From positions 186,001-250,000 of the forward strand of contig NZ_JAJVKV010000010.1 of the NCBI RefSeq assembly GCF_024198175.1: a DNA stretch of 64,000 bases, read 5' to 3'. The first letter of the stretch is position 1, and the number at the start of each line of letters is the position of its first letter. Of the stretch, positions 29,127 to 37,484 are shown piece by piece. Position numbers and translations under genes: made by a program. The stretch comes from Pyxidicoccus xibeiensis (GTDB lineage Bacteria; Myxococcota; Myxococcia; Myxococcales; Myxococcaceae). The notes beneath the pieces are model-generated. The model ran no database searches. It was not told where the DNA came from and worked only from the letters and a program-made list of their open reading frames with translations.

Positions 29127-30232
29127 CGGACCGACCCCGAGCGGTTCACCCGGTACAGCGCCACCGCGCCCACCAGCATGAAGAGGAGGTTGGCCAGCTG
29201 CCCCGCCAGCTCCACGGGCAGCTTCCCCTGCTGCCCCAGCTGCTCGAAGGCGCGGCTCAGCACGTAGTAGAGGACATACCCGCCCAGCGTGAACAGATAC
29301 CCCCACGCCCGCCCCGACTGCCTCCGGCCGATGGCCAGCGGCGTGCCCAGCAGCGCGAAGGCGATGGGCGCCAGCGCGTTGCCCAGCCGGCTGTGCAGCG
29401 CCATGCGGAACGAGCGCGGGTCGCCGCCGCGGGCCTCCGCCTCGCGCGCCACCTGCGACAGCTCCGCGAGCGTCAGCTCCTCCTTCGCCGACGTGAAGCG
29501 GCTGCGCTTGCCCATGGAGGCGCCCACGCCCACGCTGATCTCCGCGTTGTCGAAGTGGATGACGCTGTAGTCCTCGCTCGCGCCTCCGGAGCGGTGGACC
29601 TCCCCATCCTCCAGGGCGAAGCGCAGCACCTCGCCGCGGCTCGTCGTCCCCACCCGGCCGCGGTGCGCCAGCACCAGCAGCGGCGCGCTCGCCTCGCGGT
29701 CGTCGTGCAGCAGCACGTTCGTCCAGCGCCCGTCCGCCGACACCCGCTCCGCGTACAACGTCAAGTCACTCAGGTCCTCGTAGAAGACGCCGGACTTCAC
29801 GTCACCCACCACGTTCTTCCGGATGACCTCGCTCACCAGCTCCTTCACGCCGGTGAGGCCCCACGGCTGCGCGGTGGACGTAATCAGCAGCATCAGCGCG
29901 CTGAGGGCCACCGCCACCCCCATGGGCGCGGCGAGCAGGCGCATCGGCCCGATTCCCAGCGACTGGAGGGCGGTGATTTCCCGGTCCTCGCCCAGCCGGC
30001 CCAGCCCCAGGAGGATGGCCAGCAGGAAGGCGATGGGCAGCGCCATCATCAGGAAGTGCGGCGTCAGGTACGCCAGCAGCCGCCCCAGGTCCACCAGCGT
30101 CACCGAGGAGCCCAGCAGCACGTCCGTGCCCCGCAGGAACTGCATGACGAACAGGAGCAGGAACATGAACGCCACCCACACCCCGAGCGGCACCAGCAGC
30201 TCCCTGAGCAGGTAGCGCGTGACGTGCTTCAC
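29123..30232 (-). CDS. lptF: LPS export permease LptF
   Basis: The 369-residue membrane protein of the LptF/LptG family begins VKHVTRYLLRELLVPLGVWV and has the conserved MMALPIAFLLAILLGLGRLG and REITALQSLGIGPMRL segments facing the ATPase. A periplasmic jellyroll (about 140-260, GVFYEDLSDLTLYAERV) and C-terminal helices (IAFALLGTPLAIGRR, GYVLYYVLSRAFEQLG) follow. It is half of the permease of the Lpt bridge. GTG 30232 overlaps the purD stop as GTGA, and its own stop overlaps lptG, so purD-lptF-lptG are translationally coupled. lptB and lptC are not in the window. Confidence 0.88.
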   Translation of the reverse strand: MKHVTRYLLRELLVPLGVWVAFMFLLLFVMQFLRGTDVLLGSSVTLVDLGRLLAYLTPHFLMMALPIAFLLAILLGLGRLGEDREITALQSLGIGPMRLLAAPMGVAVALSALMLLITSTAQPWGLTGVKELVSEVIRKNVVGDVKSGVFYEDLSDLTLYAERVSADGRWTNVLLHDDREASAPLLVLAHRGRVGTTSRGEVLRFALEDGEVHRSGGASEDYSVIHFDNAEISVGVGASMGKRSRFTSAKEELTLAELSQVAREAEARGGDPRSFRMALHSRLGNALAPIAFALLGTPLAIGRRQSGRAWGYLFTLGGYVLYYVLSRAFEQLGQQGKLPVELAGQLANLLFMLVGAVALYRVNRSGSVR

Positions 30233-31488
30233 AAAGCCGCCTTCATCCCTCGCGCGCCGATGTCCCGGCGCAGGTGCATGCCGTCGAAGCGCACGGCCGC
30301 CGCCGCCGCGTAGGCCCGCTCCCGCGCCCTCGCCAGGTCCTCGCCCCGCGCGCACACCGTCATCACCCGGCCGCCGCTCGTCACCAGCGCGCCGTCCTGC
30401 TCCTCCACGCCGGCCAGGAACACCGTCGCGTCCGCCGGCACCGCGTCCAGCCCGGTGATGCGCTGCCCCTTGCGAGGCGCATCCGGGTACCCCTGCGCCG
30501 CCAGCACCACGCCCACGGACGCACCGGGGGCGGACACCAGCGGACGGGCCTCCAGCCGGCCCCGCGCGCACGCGTCCAGCAGCGGCAGCAGGTCCTCGCC
30601 GAGCTGCATCATCAGCACCTGGGTCTCCGGGTCGCCGAAGCGCGCGTTGAACTCCAGCACCTTCGGCCCGCTGCGCGTGAGCATCAGCCCTGCGTACAGC
30701 ACGCCCCGGAACGGCAGTCCACGCCGACGAAGCACGGCCAGCGTCGGAGCGACCACGCGCTCCCCCACCTCGGCCAGCTGGGCAGCGGACAGGAAGGGCG
30801 CCGGGGCGTAGGCCCCCATGCCGCCGGTGTTGGGCCCGGTGTCCCCGTCGCCCACCCGCTTGTGGTCCTGCGACAGCGCGAGCATCGCGTAGCGCTCGCC
30901 GTCACACAGGGCCATGGCGGAGACCTCCTCGCCCTCCAGCAGCTCCTCCAGCACCATGCGCTGGCCGGCCGCGCCCATGGCGCCCACCGCGCGCACCGCG
31001 TCGCGCGCGGCCGCCACGTCGTGGGCCACGATGACGCCCTTGCCCGCCGCCAGGCCGTCCGCCTTCACGACGATGCGGCCCTGCTCCACGGCGTAGGCCT
31101 CCGCCTCGGCCACGTCCGTGAAGGTGCGGAAGGCCGCGGTGGGCACGCCCGCCTCGGCCATGATTTCCTTCGCGAAGGCCTTGGAGCCCTCGATGAGGGC
31201 GGCGCCCGCCACCGGGCCGAAGCAGGGGATGCCCGCCTTCGCCAGCGCGTCCGCCACGCCCGCCATCAGCGGCGCCTCGGGCCCCACCACCACCAGGTCC
31301 ACCGCCTCGCGCTTCGCCAGCGCCACCACCTCGTCCGGCGCGTCCGGCCGCACGGGCACGTTGGTGGCCAGCCGCGCGGTGCCAGGGTTGCCCGGGCCGC
31401 ACAGCAGCCGGGTGAGCCGGGGGCTCTGGGACAGCTTCCACGCGAGCGCGTGCTCACGGCCTCCGGAACCGAGCAGCAGGACCTTCAC
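30229..31488 (-). CDS. purD: Phosphoribosylamine-glycine ligase (GAR synthetase)
   Basis: The 419-residue ATP-grasp enzyme makes glycinamide ribonucleotide, the second step of de novo purine synthesis. The N-terminus KVLLLGSGGREHALAWKLSQ is the family signature. VVKADGLAAGKGVIV provides the ATP-binding lysine and loop, and LEFNARFGDPETQVLM carries the metal ligands; the length is normal. GTG 31488 matches the usual N-terminus (homologues begin MKVL) and has GAGG five to six bases upstream; GTG 31494 is two codons earlier. It lies between a zinc-ribbon/TPR gene and lptF in a tightly packed operon that also contains purH. Confidence 0.97.
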   Translation of the reverse strand: MKVLLLGSGGREHALAWKLSQSPRLTRLLCGPGNPGTARLATNVPVRPDAPDEVVALAKREAVDLVVVGPEAPLMAGVADALAKAGIPCFGPVAGAALIEGSKAFAKEIMAEAGVPTAAFRTFTDVAEAEAYAVEQGRIVVKADGLAAGKGVIVAHDVAAARDAVRAVGAMGAAGQRMVLEELLEGEEVSAMALCDGERYAMLALSQDHKRVGDGDTGPNTGGMGAYAPAPFLSAAQLAEVGERVVAPTLAVLRRRGLPFRGVLYAGLMLTRSGPKVLEFNARFGDPETQVLMMQLGEDLLPLLDACARGRLEARPLVSAPGASVGVVLAAQGYPDAPRKGQRITGLDAVPADATVFLAGVEEQDGALVTSGGRVMTVCARGEDLARARERAYAAAAAVRFDGMHLRRDIGARGMKAAL

Positions 31489-31495
31489 ATCCACC

Positions 31496-34400
31496 TCACC
31501 GTTCCAACTGGAAGAGCATCCTCTTGGCGGGGAGGTACGACGGGTCCAACCCCACCACCGTCACCAGGGTGTTTCGCGCTTCGTCGCGCCGCGCCGGCGC
31601 CTCCAGCTCCGCCAGCCGCGCCCGCGCCGACAGCAGGGAGGGCGACAGCTTCGCCGCCTCCCGCAGGGAACGCTTGGCGGGCTCCACCTGCCGCGCGTCC
31701 GCCAGCGCCAGGCCGAGGGCCAGGTGGGCGATGGGCATCTGCCGCCCCCCCTCCACGGCCTGTGTCGCCAGGCCCCGTGCCTCGGTGGCGTTGCGCTCGG
31801 CCAGCGCGATGAGCGCCCGGTACGCCAGCGCTCCCGCATTGCTGGGGTCCACCTCCAGCACGTTGCGGAAGTGGCGCTCCGCCGCCTCCGGGTTGCCCTG
31901 GTGGAAGCGCAGCAGGCCCTCGTACAGCAGCGGGGACGGGTCCTCGGGGCCCGCGGCCAGCGCGAGGATGACACCCTCCACGCCCTGCACCGTCTCCCCC
32001 GGCCGTAGCCAGAAGCGCGTCGCCACCGGCCGGGGCTCCAGCCGCAGCGGGTCCGACAGCAGGGCCTGGTGCAGCGCGCGGAACGCATCGTCCCGCCGCT
32101 TCGCGCTCGCGGCCGCGACTCCGGCCAGCAGCCGCGCGTCCAGCCGCCGGTCGTCCTGCTTCACCGCCTCCTGGAAGCGCTCCAGCGCGTCCGGGGCCTT
32201 CTTCTCCAGCAGCAGCAGCCGGCCCTCGAGCACCAGCTCCAGCGCCGGGTCCTCCAGCCGCCCCTGGAAGCCGGCCAGGTGCTCCCGCGCCTTCGCGGCG
32301 TCGCGGCGCCCCAGCGCCACCAGGAAGAGCTGGAAGTGCGCCTCGGGCAGCCCCTTCACCTGCTGCAGGGCCTCCTCCGCTGCCTTCGCCGCCGCGTCCG
32401 GGTTGTTGCTGGCGCGCTCCGCCGCGGCCAGGTGCACCAGCACCTCGGCCTCCTCGGCGTTCTCGTACTGGGCGCGGTTCTTCAGCAGCGCGCGCAGCTC
32501 GCGCACCGCGGCGGGGGCGCTGCCCTCCGTCTGGTAGCGCAGCATGGCCAGCGGCAGCAGCGCGCGCAGCTCGCCGGGCTCCGCCTTGGCGCGAGCCTCG
32601 TACAGCCGCCGCGCCTCCGCCGGCTCTCCCACCTCCTGGTAGATGCGCGAGGTGGCCGCCAGGCTGTCCCAGTCGTTCGGGTTCGACGCCAGGCGCTTGC
32701 GCAGCGTCGCCAGCGCGAGCGAGTACTCGCCAGCGGCCTCGTGCGCGAGCGCGCGGTAGAACGGCACGCGCTTCAGGTCCGGCGCCAGCTGCTGCGCCGA
32801 GTCGAAGTGGCCACGCGCCAGCTCGCGCGACGAGGACAGGTAGGCACGCCCCAGCACCAGATGGGCCTCGGCCTTCTGCGCGTCCGACACCCCCTCGAGG
32901 TCCAGGGACTCCTTCGCCAGCGAGCGTGCCTGCTCCAGCAGGTCCGCCTGCCGCGAGCGGGCCAGCAGCAGGTTCGCATGCGCCAGCAGCACGGACGCCG
33001 TGCGGCCGGAGCGCGACTCCGCGACCTCCACCAGCGCTCGCGCCGACTTGAACGTGGCGTCATCCATGCCGGCGCCACGCCCCAGCGACAGCGCCTGCAC
33101 GTAGCCGACGATGGCCTCGTCGCTGCGCGGGTCCAGGAGCAGCGCCTGCTGGAAGGACTCCTCCGCCTCGGCGTAGGCGGCGCGCTCGTCGCTGGCCAGC
33201 TGCTTGCGCCCCTCCTCGAGCCGCTCCGCGCTGGTGCCCGTGAGCTCCAGGTACTTCAGCTTCCAGCGCGACACCGCGGCCTGCACCGCTTCGGGGATGG
33301 GCGCGGGCGCGGGGGGCGGCGCGTTGCGGCGGGCCGCGGCCTGCTGCTGCTGGTAGAGATAGAAAGCCCCGGCCCCACCACCGACGAGCAGCAGCGCGAG
33401 CACGCCCAGCAGCAGGCCCCGCCCGCGTCCTCCCGGCGAGCGGCCCGCCTCCTGGACCTGCGCCGAGCCCGAGCGGATGCCGGAGTTGGTGAGGGTGCGG
33501 GAGCCACTGCGCGACTCGGGTCCCAGCGCCGGCACGGCGGCGCGGCGGCCGCTGCCCGGCTCGGGCCCCATGTCGGGGATGATGTCGGTGCTGATGGGGA
33601 TGCGCGGGCTGCTCCGGGGCTCGGCGCCCAGGCCCGGCGCGCCGGAGGACCTCGGCCCCCCTCGGGGCTCGGACGTCGGCGCGGGCGTGGAGCCCTCCTC
33701 CAGCGCCGTGAGCGGCGGCAGGAAGTCCATGCCCGCCGACGCGGGCTCCTGGGGCGCGGCCCTGGCGCCGGACGCCGGCGCGGAGCCTCCCTGCTGCCGG
33801 CACTCGTCACACATGCCGAGCGCCTGGTCGAAGGAGTCCGTCAGCGGCTTCCCACAGGAGCGGCACCCCGCCGTCGCCGGTCTGGGCGCGGCGGGAGCCG
33901 GAGCGGCCGCCCGGGGCGGAGGCGCCGCCGCGGACGGAGGCGACACCGGGACGGGCACCGCTCCGGGAGCCGACGAAATCCGGGCCACCGGCGCGGGAGG
34001 CGAGGCGGGCGCCGGCCCGAGGAAGTCGAGCAGCGGGTCCTCTCCGGGCGACGCAGCGGCGGCCGGAGGAGCGGCGGCGCCCAGGTCGGCGAACGGGTCC
34101 ACCGGCGGCGCCAGCGAGGGGCTCGGCGTCGGCATCGCGCCGAAGTCGGCGAACAGGTCCGAGCCTGGAGCGGCGGCCCCCTGCGCGGGCCGGGGCGCGG
34201 CAGCGGCCCTGGGCGCCGGGCCGGCCGGAGCCGCGGCGGCCTTGGGTGCCGGACCGGCTGGAGCCGCGGCGGCCTTGGGTGCCGGACCGGCTGGAGCCGG
34301 TGACCCGAAGTCGCCGAAGAGGTCATCCACGGGCGCGGCCTGCGGCGAGGGACTGGCCGCCGCGGGAGCCTGGGGCGCCGCGGGCTGCGGCGTGGGAGCC

Positions 34401-34549
34401 GGCGCGCCCTCTGCGGGCGCAGCCGTGGGATCGCGCCGGACGAGCTGCAGGTTCCGGCAGCGGGGACACTGCGCACGGACGCCCTTGGCGGTGATCAGTC
34501 GATCATCGATCGCGTAGGCGGCCGCGCATTTCTGACAGACGATGCGCAT
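31496..34549 (-). CDS. Zinc-ribbon / single-TM / TPR protein
   Basis: The protein has 1017 residues. The N-terminus is an MJ0042-type zinc ribbon (RIVCQKCAAAYAIDDRL then AQCPRCRNLQLVRR). A Pro/Ala-rich disordered region includes a second CxxC pair (CRSCGKPLTDS, MCDECRQQ). One membrane helix lies at about residues 376-397 (GRGLLLGVLALLLVGGGAGA), and about 580 residues of TPR-like repeats follow. This fits a cytoplasmic zinc domain joined to an extracytoplasmic TPR solenoid that recruits partners. The start is 3 nt after the purH stop, and purD begins right after its own stop. The partner and process are unknown; the operon suggests a link to envelope biogenesis. Confidence 0.85.
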   Translation of the reverse strand: MRIVCQKCAAAYAIDDRLITAKGVRAQCPRCRNLQLVRRDPTAAPAEGAPAPTPQPAAPQAPAAASPSPQAAPVDDLFGDFGSPAPAGPAPKAAAAPAGPAPKAAAAPAGPAPRAAAAPRPAQGAAAPGSDLFADFGAMPTPSPSLAPPVDPFADLGAAAPPAAAASPGEDPLLDFLGPAPASPPAPVARISSAPGAVPVPVSPPSAAAPPPRAAAPAPAAPRPATAGCRSCGKPLTDSFDQALGMCDECRQQGGSAPASGARAAPQEPASAGMDFLPPLTALEEGSTPAPTSEPRGGPRSSGAPGLGAEPRSSPRIPISTDIIPDMGPEPGSGRRAAVPALGPESRSGSRTLTNSGIRSGSAQVQEAGRSPGGRGRGLLLGVLALLLVGGGAGAFYLYQQQQAAARRNAPPPAPAPIPEAVQAAVSRWKLKYLELTGTSAERLEEGRKQLASDERAAYAEAEESFQQALLLDPRSDEAIVGYVQALSLGRGAGMDDATFKSARALVEVAESRSGRTASVLLAHANLLLARSRQADLLEQARSLAKESLDLEGVSDAQKAEAHLVLGRAYLSSSRELARGHFDSAQQLAPDLKRVPFYRALAHEAAGEYSLALATLRKRLASNPNDWDSLAATSRIYQEVGEPAEARRLYEARAKAEPGELRALLPLAMLRYQTEGSAPAAVRELRALLKNRAQYENAEEAEVLVHLAAAERASNNPDAAAKAAEEALQQVKGLPEAHFQLFLVALGRRDAAKAREHLAGFQGRLEDPALELVLEGRLLLLEKKAPDALERFQEAVKQDDRRLDARLLAGVAAASAKRRDDAFRALHQALLSDPLRLEPRPVATRFWLRPGETVQGVEGVILALAAGPEDPSPLLYEGLLRFHQGNPEAAERHFRNVLEVDPSNAGALAYRALIALAERNATEARGLATQAVEGGRQMPIAHLALGLALADARQVEPAKRSLREAAKLSPSLLSARARLAELEAPARRDEARNTLVTVVGLDPSYLPAKRMLFQLER
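34206..34298. repeat. 33-bp tandem repeats (11-residue unit)
   Basis: Three units starting 34206, 34239 and 34272 encode PAPKAAAAPAG-type blocks in the disordered region of the zinc-ribbon/TPR protein. Units 2 and 3 are identical over their shared 27 bp. Confidence 0.8.
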
Positions 34550-34552
34550 GAT

Positions 34553-36097
34553 TCAGTGACGGAAGTGTCGCACTCCCGTCAGCACCATGGCCATCCCATG
34601 TTCGTCCGCGGCGGCGATGACCTCCGCGTCCCGGACAGAACCGCCCGGGTGGACGACACAGGTGGCCCCGGCCCGGGCCGCCTCGTCCAGGCCGTCCCGG
34701 AAGGGGAAGAAGGCATCCGAGGCCACGGCGCTCCCCTTGAGCGCCCCTCCGCCCCGCTGCATCGCGATTCGCACCGAGTCCACCCGGTTCGTCTGCCCGC
34801 CGCCCTGGGCCAGCAGCTGGTCCCCTGAGGCGAACACGATGGCGTTGCTCTTCACGTGCTTGCACACCTTCCAGGCGAAGCGCAGCGCCCGCTCCTCCTC
34901 CGGGGTGGGCGCCCGCTTGGAGACCACCTTCCAGCTCAGCTCCGGCTCGCGCGCATCCCGGTCCATGAGGAGCAGCCCGCCGGACACGCTCCTGGCGTCC
35001 AGCTGGGCCCTCGGCCGGGCCTGGGGTGAGGCGAGCGCCGGACCCGCCTCCAGCAGCCGCAGGTTCTTCTTCGCCGCCAGGACCTGGAGGGCCGCGGGTG
35101 AGTACGTGGGGGCGATGACCGCCTCCAGGAACGTCTCCGCCATGACCTGGGCCGTGGCCTCGTCCACCTCGCGGTTGAGCGCGACGATGCCGCCGAAGGC
35201 GGACACCTCGTCCACCGCACGCGCCGTGCGGTACGCCTTCACCAGCGAGTCATCCACCGACACGCCACACGGGGTGTTGTGCTTGATGATGACCGCGGCG
35301 GGCTTCTCCGGGAACTCCAGCAGCAGCCCCAGCGCCGCATCCAGGTCCAGGATGTTGTTGTACGAGAGCTCCTTGCCCTGCAGCACCTTCGCGAAGGCCA
35401 CCGTGGGCTCCGCCGGCGCCGAGTGCTCGCGGTAGAAGGCGCCGCGCTGGTGCGGGTTCTCCCCGTACCTCAGGTCCTGCGCCTTCTGGTAGGCCAGTGA
35501 CAGCTCGCCGGGGAACGGCTCGCCCGCGCCGCCGGACAGCCATGCGGAGATGGACGCGTCGTAGGCCGCGGTGTGCGCGAAGGCCTTGCGCATCAGCTTG
35601 CGCCGCGTGTCCTCGCCCACCGACTTCTGCTGCTCCAGCTCCGCGAGCACCGCCGGATAGTCGTCCGGGTCCACCACCACGGCCACGCTGCGGAAGTTCT
35701 TCGCGGACGCGCGCACCATGGCCGGCCCGCCGATGTCAATCTGCTCGATGACGTCCGCCTCCGCCGCGCCCGACGCCACCGTCTGGCGGAACGGATACAG
35801 GTTCACCGCGACCAGGGAGATGGGCTCGATGCCGTGCGCCTTCATCTCCGCCCGGTCCGACTCCAGCTCCGTGCGGCCGAGGATGCCGCCGTGGATGCGG
35901 GGGTGGAGCGTCTTCACGCGGCCGCCGAGGATTTCGGGACTCTGCGTGTGCTCGGAGACCTTCGTCGCGGGCACGCCCGCGCCCTTGAGCGCCTCCAGCG
36001 TGCCTCCCGTGGAGAGCAGCCGGAAGCCCAGGCGAACGAGGCCCTGGGCGAATGGAACCAGACCTCGCTTGTCGGAAACGCTGAGGAGAGCCAGCAC
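34553..36097 (-). CDS. purH: Bifunctional AICAR formyltransferase / IMP cyclohydrolase
   Basis: This 514-residue enzyme catalyses the last two steps of IMP synthesis. The N-terminal cyclohydrolase domain begins LALLSVSDKRGLVPFAQGLV and contains LLSTGGTLEAL and GGRVKTLHPRIHGGIL. The C-terminal transformylase domain contains LRYGENPHQRGAFY, VIIKHNTPCGV and KSNAIVFASGDQLLAQGGGQ. GTG 36097 has GAGGCG about five bases upstream and gives the usual length; the open frame upstream lacks family sequence. It is the first gene of the compact operon purH - TPR - purD - lptF - lptG - Wzy-like. Confidence 0.97.
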   Translation of the reverse strand: MLALLSVSDKRGLVPFAQGLVRLGFRLLSTGGTLEALKGAGVPATKVSEHTQSPEILGGRVKTLHPRIHGGILGRTELESDRAEMKAHGIEPISLVAVNLYPFRQTVASGAAEADVIEQIDIGGPAMVRASAKNFRSVAVVVDPDDYPAVLAELEQQKSVGEDTRRKLMRKAFAHTAAYDASISAWLSGGAGEPFPGELSLAYQKAQDLRYGENPHQRGAFYREHSAPAEPTVAFAKVLQGKELSYNNILDLDAALGLLLEFPEKPAAVIIKHNTPCGVSVDDSLVKAYRTARAVDEVSAFGGIVALNREVDEATAQVMAETFLEAVIAPTYSPAALQVLAAKKNLRLLEAGPALASPQARPRAQLDARSVSGGLLLMDRDAREPELSWKVVSKRAPTPEEERALRFAWKVCKHVKSNAIVFASGDQLLAQGGGQTNRVDSVRIAMQRGGGALKGSAVASDAFFPFRDGLDEAARAGATCVVHPGGSVRDAEVIAAADEHGMAMVLTGVRHFRH

Positions 36098-36180
36098 GTG
36101 TGCGCCTCGGTGTGCGGGGAGCGGCGGTCCTAGCAACCACCCCCTGGGGTGTCAACGCAACACGTAGGCCCTCCGTCGAC

Positions 36181-36195
36181 GGGCGGAAGCCGCCC
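36181..36195 (-). terminator. Hairpin downstream of the sigma-region-4 gene
   Basis: GGGCGG-N3-CCGCCC lies just after the stop of the minus-strand sigma-like gene and upstream of purH. It is GC-rich but has no T-run, so termination is only possible. Confidence 0.35.
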
Positions 36196-36201
36196 GGACC
36201 T

Positions 36202-36693
36202 TCAGGGCTTGCGGGCCGAGACGGGCGGCTCGGCCTCGGTGGCCTCGCGCAGCTTCATCAGGCCGCGCGTCTCCACCTGGCGGATGCGCTCACGGGTGAG
36301 GTTCATGATCTCCCCCACCTCCTCGAGGGTGATGCCGCCCTTCTCCGCCACGTCCAGGGCGCAGGTGTGCTCCAGCTCCCAGATTTCCTTGTCCGGGAAG
36401 TTCAGCTTGATGGACCCCGTCTCCGGATTCACGTCCAGGTAGAGGTTGTGCTTGCAGGACACGAACATGCACGGCCGCGGACCGTTGACGCAGTCGGCGC
36501 GGGTGCGCGGACGCGTGTCGTCCATCTGCTTCAGCAGGTCCGCCTCTTCCGGGTCCACCTGACCGGTGAGACGCCGCCGACGCAGGTCGCGCGCCATCTC
36601 CTTGCGCGACATGGTCTTGGAGCGACGGCGCTCCTGCGCCTCGCCCGTCTCCTGGTCCCCGCCCTCCTCCTGCAGTTGCTTCACTTCCGACAT
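36202..36693 (-). CDS. Small DNA-binding protein with sigma-70 region 4 only
   Basis: The 163-residue protein has a charged N-terminus with RRSKTMSRKEMARDLRRRR, a Cys-containing middle (RADCVNGPRPCMFVSCKHN) and a C-terminal helix-turn-helix, ITLEEVGEIMNLTRERIRQV. This last segment closely matches region 4.2 of primary sigma factors. Regions 2 and 3 are absent, so it cannot be a normal sigma factor; it may bind -35 elements, core polymerase or both. ATG 36693 has a GGAGGGG ribosome binding site. Three cysteines at about residues 68-80 might bind metal or respond to redox. The role is unknown. Confidence 0.75.
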   Translation of the reverse strand: MSEVKQLQEEGGDQETGEAQERRRSKTMSRKEMARDLRRRRLTGQVDPEEADLLKQMDDTRPRTRADCVNGPRPCMFVSCKHNLYLDVNPETGSIKLNFPDKEIWELEHTCALDVAEKGGITLEEVGEIMNLTRERIRQVETRGLMKLREATEAEPPVSARKP

Positions 36694-36737
36694 GTCCCCT
36701 CCACTGAGGCCAGTCTACCCGGTTCCGGGCCGGCATC

Positions 36738-37262
36738 TTATTGCGAACGGATGGTTTCGTCTGCGCGTGCGGTCACGGCGCTACCCAGCCGGGACACGTC
36801 CCGTACCAGATCCTGCGCTCTTTGCCGCAGTGTTGCCAACTCCGCCTCGAGCGTACGCCGGTGCTCCCCCCCGAAGGCCCTATCCCCAAGCTCCTCCTGG
36901 AACCCATCCAATAGACCGGCCAGGTCCCGCTCCAACTGGTCGATATGATTGCGGTGGAAGACGTAGGAGCGCTTGATGTCCTCCAGCGTGTGCCCCTCCG
37001 CCATCATCTTCTTGATGACATTGATGCGGCGCACCGCCTCCACCGGGTACAGCCCCCGGCTCCCCTGATGCTTCCCCTTGCGGCCCACGCGGCGGCTGCG
37101 CGGTAGCAGCCCCGCCTGCACGTACTTGCGGAACGTCGCTTCCGACAGCCGCACGCCCCGTGGACGGAAGATCTCCAGGATGGCGCTCGCGGGCAGACCG
37201 CCCGCGTTCTCGCGCTCGATCCGGGCAATCTCCTCGGGTGCCAGCAGGTCAATCGATTCCAT
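36738..37262 (-). CDS. MerR-family transcriptional regulator
   Basis: The 174-residue protein has a MerR-type winged helix-turn-helix (LSEATFRKYVQAGLLPRSRR, then LYPVEAVRRINVIKKMMAEG and HTLEDIKRSY). A long coiled-coil-like dimerisation region follows (about 95-174). The effector domain is short and Cys-poor, so metal sensing is not indicated. ATG 37262 is chosen because homology starts there; its ribosome binding site is weak, and a TTG at 37319 is in frame. The upstream 222 bp contain a TTGACT and a CACTC-N3-CACTC direct repeat that might be an autoregulatory site. Confidence 0.82.
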   Translation of the reverse strand: MESIDLLAPEEIARIERENAGGLPASAILEIFRPRGVRLSEATFRKYVQAGLLPRSRRVGRKGKHQGSRGLYPVEAVRRINVIKKMMAEGHTLEDIKRSYVFHRNHIDQLERDLAGLLDGFQEELGDRAFGGEHRRTLEAELATLRQRAQDLVRDVSRLGSAVTARADETIRSQ

Positions 37263-37484
37263 TGAATATAGGCTACTGAATGGAGGCCACTGAGTGCCAG
37301 AGTGGATCGTTGGAGTCAAGGCAGACTGCTACAGGCCTGGACGATGGCGGCCGATTCAGGACGCTCGAAACCGGGGGCCGGCCAGGGCCCGGCGGGTCGC
37401 GAAACGCCCTTCAGCGCGCCCGGAACGGGGCCTGGACGGGGCCAGCGCGCGCCGGCCCTTCATGAACGTTGGATGGATGACGTT

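Noticed and set aside
37263..37319. TTG start adding 19 residues to the MerR regulator
   Set aside because: The added residues show no family resemblance, and the TTG lies in TTGACT, which is more likely promoter or operator DNA.
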